Positions 31,813-36,486 of a DNA stretch of 36,486 nucleotides are shown here, in pieces. This stretch comes from Oscillospiraceae bacterium (lineage in GTDB: Bacteria; Bacillota; Clostridia; Oscillospirales; Oscillospiraceae). The notes beneath the pieces are model-generated. The model made no database searches, was not told the origin of the DNA, and saw nothing but the letters and a program-made list of their open reading frames with translations. The stretch covers positions 1-36,486 of the forward strand of contig SVKK01000004.1 in the NCBI GenBank assembly GCA_015068425.1, given 5' to 3'. The position numbers were made by a program, and so were the translations under genes. Within the stretch, counting starts at the first letter, position 1. Every line of letters begins with the position of its first letter.

Positions 31813-32040
31813 GAGGTGAAATCCCGGTGGCGCCGAACAGGCGCCAAAAAGTAGCAGCGTTCTGAGCGGAAAACGAGGGAAGCACACTAAGGTTTAGGCG
31901 CTTATTATGTGGCACGACGCCGTTTCTATCTCCGCACCGAGGGGAGTTTCCAAAGAGGGGGCTTTCCTCGCCCCCCTCTTTGGCCTGTTTTTCTTCCCAC
32001 ATTCTTTTTGCAGGCGCAAAAAGAATGTGGCCGTCGGAGA
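31813..32040 (+). repeat. Composite core element, copy E (family 2)
   Basis: The most complete plus-strand copy: GTGAAATCC, the GGCGCC hairpin block, GCAGCGTTCTGAGCGGAAAA, CACACTAAGGTTTAGG, ATTATGTGGCAC, the CCAAAGAGGGGG/CCCCCTCTTTGG hairpin (31950-31983), the 34-base hairpin CCACATTCTTTTTG/CAAAAAGAATGTGG (31997-32030) and GGCCGTCGGAGAC. It lies between convergent dpaB and htrA. Confidence 0.87.
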
Positions 32041-32057
32041 CAATACGAAAAGACAAT

Positions 32058-32120
32058 CCCTCAGTCAGCACCTCTCCGTCTGCCCTTCGGGCAGCCACCT
32101 TCCCCAAGGGGAAGACTTTA
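32058..32120 (+). repeat. Family 3 module at the end of mosaic E
   Basis: CTCTCCGTC lead, CTGCCC/GGGCAG hairpin, CACCTTCCCC/GGGGAAG. Nearly the same as the module at 31718-31764, so mosaic E has two in tandem orientation around the core. Confidence 0.65.
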
Positions 32121-32123
32121 GGG

Positions 32124-32162
32124 CAAAAAACAAAGATGCCGCAGGAAAACCTGCGGCATCTT
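32124..32162 (-). terminator. Terminator of the HtrA-like gene
   Basis: AAGATGCCGCAGG pairs with CCTGCGGCATCTT around four bases; the minus strand continues TTGTTTTTTG. Confidence 0.88.
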
Positions 32163-32234
32163 CGCGCTATGGGGTAATGGAGAGATAAGAAAGATAAGAA
32201 AGAGAGGATATATCAAAGTAATTTGAGAGATAGC

Positions 32235-33671
32235 TTATCTGCGGTTGGGAAGCTCTTCGTCAAAGACGATTTGCAGCTGAATATCTCCGTCGGAGCGGGA
32301 AACGGTCAAAACGGCCTCATCTCCTGCTCTGTAGTCTTTTTTCACAGCGATGAGCTCATCGCTGCTGCGGATAGCTTTGCCGTCAATGGCGGTGATAATA
32401 TCGCCGGCCTCAAGACCTGCCTTGTCGGCGCAGGAGCCGGGCTCCACGCTTACAACATAGGCGCCGGCGGGGAGACTATAGTACTGGCTGACAGAGGCGG
32501 GAAGGGTATCCGCCTGGATGCCCAGATAGGCCTTGCCGCTGACATAGCCGTTGTTTATAAGATCCTCGGCAATTTTAACCGCGTCGTTGATGGGAACGGC
32601 AAAGCCGAGACCCTCAACACCGGTGTTGGAATACTTGGCGGTGACAATACCGATGACCTGACCGCTCCTGTTATACACCGGACCGCCGGAGTTGCCGGAG
32701 TTGACCGCCGCATCGATCTGGAACATATTTATAGTGGTATAAGCGCCCAAAGCGGAGTCATAGGTGCTGATATCTCTGTCAAGGGCGGAGACCATTCCGC
32801 CTGTCATGGTATATTCAAGCTCACCGAGGGGATTGCCCACGGCGTATACGCTGTCGCCCACGGACATGTTGTCGCTGTTGCCAATGCTGACGGGGGAGAG
32901 GTTTTCGGCCTCGATTTTCAAAACCGCCACGTCATTATCTGCCTCAAAGCCTACGATAGAGGCGATATATTCGCTGCCGTCGTGGGTGAGCACGCTTATT
33001 TCGTAGCCGCCTTTTGCAGCTTCTTCAATAACATGGAAGTTTGTAAGGATATAGCCGTCCTCGCTGATTATAAAGCCCGAACCGGAAACGGCGGATGAAG
33101 TTGTGTAGCCGAAGAAATTTTTATAGGTAATTTCCGTGGTGACTGCAACGACCTGCTTGCAGGCGAGGGCGTATATGTCCTTCAGTGCGAGACTGCCGCT
33201 ATCGGCAATGGCAGCGCTGCTGTCGGGAAGAGTGGTCTCATCCTTCGGGAGGAAAAGACCGCTATCCTGCTGGATGGAAAAATCGGACTCATCGGGGAGA
33301 TAGTCTTCGATGTGCCGGGCAAAATAATTTCCCGCAAAAGCGCCTCCACCCACGCCGCCCAGAATGGCGCAGACAAGGCAGAGGGCAATAACTGCCGCGG
33401 CGGGCATACCGCGGCGAGCGCTGCGGTCTTTTTTCTTCTTTTCGGGAAGATGTTCGCGGCAATGGTAGTTTTGAGGAACTGCGCCTGCTCTGTCGGCTGG
33501 AATGTAGCTGGCATCGGAGTAGGCTCTGCGTGTTGCTTCGGGGCGTATATAGTGGTATTCACCCTCATTGCCGGCGGCAAACTCTCCTGCAATGTTTTTA
33601 TAGCGGGATTCGGAGGGGGAATTATCGTTGCTTTGAGATTTCTCAAAAGAATTTTCGTCAAATGGAGTCAT
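32235..33671 (-). CDS. htrA: S1C trypsin-like serine protease with PDZ domain (HtrA/DegP family)
   Basis: A 478-residue membrane-anchored quality-control protease. A long charged cytoplasmic N-terminus (1-86) precedes one transmembrane helix (about 89-115), then the trypsin-like domain with His213 (TNFHVIEE), Asp247 (ADNDVAVL) and Ser328 (NSGNSGGP), and one C-terminal PDZ domain (about 380-470). It should act outside the membrane on misfolded envelope proteins. GAGGTG lies ahead of the ATG. Clostridial genomes usually carry one or more of these; no two-component system is adjacent. Confidence 0.93.
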   Translation of the reverse strand: MTPFDENSFEKSQSNDNSPSESRYKNIAGEFAAGNEGEYHYIRPEATRRAYSDASYIPADRAGAVPQNYHCREHLPEKKKKDRSARRGMPAAAVIALCLVCAILGGVGGGAFAGNYFARHIEDYLPDESDFSIQQDSGLFLPKDETTLPDSSAAIADSGSLALKDIYALACKQVVAVTTEITYKNFFGYTTSSAVSGSGFIISEDGYILTNFHVIEEAAKGGYEISVLTHDGSEYIASIVGFEADNDVAVLKIEAENLSPVSIGNSDNMSVGDSVYAVGNPLGELEYTMTGGMVSALDRDISTYDSALGAYTTINMFQIDAAVNSGNSGGPVYNRSGQVIGIVTAKYSNTGVEGLGFAVPINDAVKIAEDLINNGYVSGKAYLGIQADTLPASVSQYYSLPAGAYVVSVEPGSCADKAGLEAGDIITAIDGKAIRSSDELIAVKKDYRAGDEAVLTVSRSDGDIQLQIVFDEELPNRR

Positions 33672-33797
33672 AAGGCTTCACCTCGCATAGTTTTGAGATG
33701 TCCATATAATAACCGCCATATATGACAAAAAAATGAACAAAGGCAAAAATAAATTTAAACTCCTCTGCCGTGTTTTGGAATTGGCGACAATATCTTG

Positions 33798-33825
33798 TTG
33801 CATTGACAGGTAACGGTGATATAAT
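33798..33825 (+). promoter_or_regulatory. Extended -10 promoter of the MscS gene
   Basis: TTGCAT (33798-33803), 16-base spacer, TATAAT (33820-33825) with an extended TG. A TTGACA at 33803-33808 is only 11 bases from the -10, too close to be the -35. Confidence 0.7.
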
Positions 33826-33860
33826 GATGGAGTTAAATCAAATATTAAGGAGGAACAAAA

Positions 33861-34670
33861 ATGGGATTTATCACTGAATTTCTTGCGGACATCGGTCTCG
33901 CGGGAGCAAGTAACATCATAAGCGCCATCGTTATTTTCCTTATCTGCCTTATTGCAATCAAGGTTGTCAGCACCGTTATCGGCAAGCTTCTCGACAAGAG
34001 CAAAAAGCTGGAGGGAACGCTCAAGGGCTTTATTAAGACCGCTCTCAAGATAGTTCTCTGGGCTCTCGCCGTTATCATTGTTGCCGGTTCTCTGGGCATT
34101 GACACCGCCTCTCTCGTGGCTGTGCTCTCCATCGCAGGTTTGGCTCTCAGCCTTGCTGTGCAGAATGTTATGAGCAACCTTTTCAGCGGCATCACCCTGC
34201 TTCTCACCCGCCCCTTTGTTCAGGGCGATCTTATTGAGGTGGGCGCAAATCTGGGTACCGTAAAGAGTGTAGGCCTTTTCTACACCGTTATCGACACTCT
34301 GGATAACCGCGTTGTTTCCATCCCCAACGGTGATGTCACCGCTGCCAGCATCGTTAACTACAGCCGCAATCCCCTCCGCCGCGTGGATCTCACCTTCAAC
34401 GCTTCCTACGAAAGCTCCACCGCGTCCGTCAAGGCAGCCATCCTTGAAGCCATTGCCGAGGACAGCCGTATTTCCGACTTCCAGCCTCCCTTCGTTGTTG
34501 TCAGCGCATACAAGGACAGCACCGTTGAGTATATTGTCCGTGTATGGTGCGATAATGCCGATTACTGGGATGTTTACTTCGGTCTCAATGAGCGCGTGCG
34601 CGAGTCCTTCGCCCGCAACGGCGTAAAGATGAGCTATGCTCACCTGAATGTTCACGTTGTGAACAACTGA
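33861..34670 (+). CDS. Mechanosensitive ion channel, MscS family
   Basis: A 269-residue small MscS channel that opens on membrane tension in osmotic downshock. Three membrane helices lie at about 17-38, 56-77 and 81-110; the third, with SIAGLALSLAVQNVMSNLFSG, is the pore-lining helix with its usual Ala/Gly pattern. The beta domain (IEVGANLGTVKSVGLFYT.. IPNGDV) and the alpha/beta C-terminal domain follow. It has its own promoter, AAGGAGG ribosome site and terminator. Confidence 0.93.
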   Translation: MGFITEFLADIGLAGASNIISAIVIFLICLIAIKVVSTVIGKLLDKSKKLEGTLKGFIKTALKIVLWALAVIIVAGSLGIDTASLVAVLSIAGLALSLAVQNVMSNLFSGITLLLTRPFVQGDLIEVGANLGTVKSVGLFYTVIDTLDNRVVSIPNGDVTAASIVNYSRNPLRRVDLTFNASYESSTASVKAAILEAIAEDSRISDFQPPFVVVSAYKDSTVEYIVRVWCDNADYWDVYFGLNERVRESFARNGVKMSYAHLNVHVVNN

Positions 34671-34684
34671 TAGCTGCAAAGCAT

Positions 34685-34724
34685 AAAAAACTCCCGCAGA
34701 GAAAACCTCTGCGGGAGTTTTTTT
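34685..34724. terminator. Bidirectional terminator between mscS and gdhA
   Basis: ACTCCCGCAGAG pairs with CTCTGCGGGAGT, flanked by an A run (34685-34690) and a T run (34718-34724). The stem core CTCCCGCAG is the same as in the pta terminator. Confidence 0.92.
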
Positions 34725-34734
34725 GTTTATAGAA

Positions 34735-36078
<1,344 letters not shown>

Positions 36079-36130
36079 TTATAGTGCTCCTTTCGGACAA
36101 ACAGTTTAAATCACTAAATCGATGGGATAA

Positions 36131-36159
36131 ATTTTACTCGTGCAGGCTGGCTTTGTCAA
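36131..36159 (-). promoter_or_regulatory. Sigma-A promoter of gdhA
   Basis: On the minus strand perfect TTGACA (36154-36159), 17-base spacer, TAAAAT (36131-36136), about 50 bases upstream of the gdhA start. Confidence 0.85.
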
Positions 36160-36218
36160 GAAAATACAGTCAAAAAATTGAGCTTTGAACGGTATATTTT
36201 TCGGAAAAGAGAGGGGCG

Positions 36219-36284
36219 ATGCAAAGGCTTTCCTGAAAGGAGAGCTGTCAGCGAAGCTGACGAAGAGGTTCACAAAACCAATAA
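36219..36284 (-). repeat. Family 3 module in reverse orientation, start of mosaic F
   Basis: Read on the minus strand: CCTCTTCGTC lead, CAGC/GCTG hairpin (GTCAGC and GCTGAC arms), and a CTCTCCTTT/AAAGG arm. The start of mosaic D (28311-28350) is a similar partial module. Confidence 0.55.
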
Positions 36285-36360
36285 ACCTCTCCGTCTGCCC
36301 TTTGGGCAGCCACCTCCCCTGATAGGGGAGGCTATAAGGGCGGGCAATGCCCACCCCTAC
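36285..36360 (+). repeat. Family 3 module plus CTAC-ended hairpin, copy F
   Basis: A 76-base block that differs from 28495-28570 at two positions. One of them changes a base in the right arm of the GGGCGGGC stem (GCCCACCC), so pairing is slightly weaker than in the other copies. Confidence 0.85.
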
Positions 36361-36379
36361 AGTGGGTGCGGTGGTTTGC

Positions 36380-36486
36380 GGGCCGGCCAGTGTCCGGCCC
36401 CTACAATGTTGATTTCGGATTTACCGTAGGGAACGGTCTTGACCGTTCCGAAAAACACCTCATCCGTCATTTGCTCCGCAAATGCC
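36380..36486 (+). repeat. Mosaic F, end of the window
   Basis: Positions 36385-36453 are a 69-base exact copy of 31646-31714 and include hairpins GGGCCGG/CCGGCCC (36380-36400) and GTAG-GGAACGGTC/GACCGTTCC (36426-36449). The sequence runs off the window with no gene seen after gdhA's promoter (36160 onward). Confidence 0.82.

Noticed and set aside
31682-32107. A 141-residue minus-strand frame in mosaic E
   Set aside because: Translates the repeat blocks themselves; related copies carry stops and frameshifts in the same frame.
33803-33808. Perfect TTGACA as -35 of the mscS promoter
   Set aside because: Only 11 bases separate it from the TATAAT, too short for sigma-A; TTGCAT at 33798 has 16.

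Overview
The window comes from a spore-forming, low-to-moderate GC Firmicute, most likely a gut Clostridia of the Oscillospiraceae/Ruminococcaceae type. The evidence is the divIVA-ileS-lspA-rluD order, the sepF-ylmE cluster, a ctsR-mcsA-clpC heat-shock operon with CtsR operators, dipicolinate synthase genes (spore core), a phage/Bacillus-like ThyA, strong AAGGAGG ribosome sites and sigma-A promoters. Nearly all genes are housekeeping and full length; no phage, insertion sequence, CRISPR array or tRNA was seen.

Layout. 1-400: the end of one 5S rRNA and a complete second, divergent 5S rRNA. 403-2023: tandem VanY-type lipoprotein carboxypeptidases (minus). 2393-12717: a long minus-strand gene train read miaA, hfq, adaptor-like membrane protein, ylmE, sepF, divIVA, ileS, lspA (with an unusual 190-residue tail), rluD, thyA, folA, with many 4-base stop/start overlaps. 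12802-13647: degV (plus). 14187-16085: mutL (minus), divergent from miaB - SdpI-like protein - mutS - CPBP protease (16201-21315, plus). 22194-24040: psuK-psuG pseudouridine catabolism (minus). 24174-24347: a 57-residue 2[4Fe-4S] ferredoxin (minus). 24632-28147: ctsR-mcsA-clpC without mcsB (plus), followed by a probable independent small RNA at 28195-28297. 29036-30007: pta (minus). 30174-31574: dpaA-dpaB (plus). 32235-33671: HtrA-type protease (minus). 33861-34670: MscS channel (plus). 34735-36078: glutamate dehydrogenase (minus).

The most unusual content is in the spacers. Six intergenic regions (2.1-2.35, 13.7-14.17, 21.36-22.13, 28.3-28.97, 31.58-32.12 and 36.2-36.49 kb) are mosaics of short repeats. 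Four families can be separated by eye: (1) variable-stem hairpins that always end in C-CTAC (GTAG in the other orientation); (2) a composite element of about 200-280 bases, four copies, all between convergent genes, with a 34-base hairpin that changes by compensatory substitution between copies; (3) a module of a CTCCGTC-like lead, a variable hairpin, and a CACCTCCC...GGGAGGCT hairpin; (4) two 131-132 base elements with 25-base inverted termini and differing internal hairpins. Sequence of the stems differs while pairing is kept, so structure seems to be what is maintained.

Functionally the window joins cell division (DivIVA, SepF, YlmE), envelope maturation (LspA, VanY, HtrA), tRNA modification and charging (MiaA, MiaB, IleS), mismatch repair (MutS, MutL), thymidylate supply (ThyA, DHFR), protein quality control (CtsR, McsA, ClpC), sporulation (DpaAB) and acetate/glutamate metabolism (Pta, GDH).
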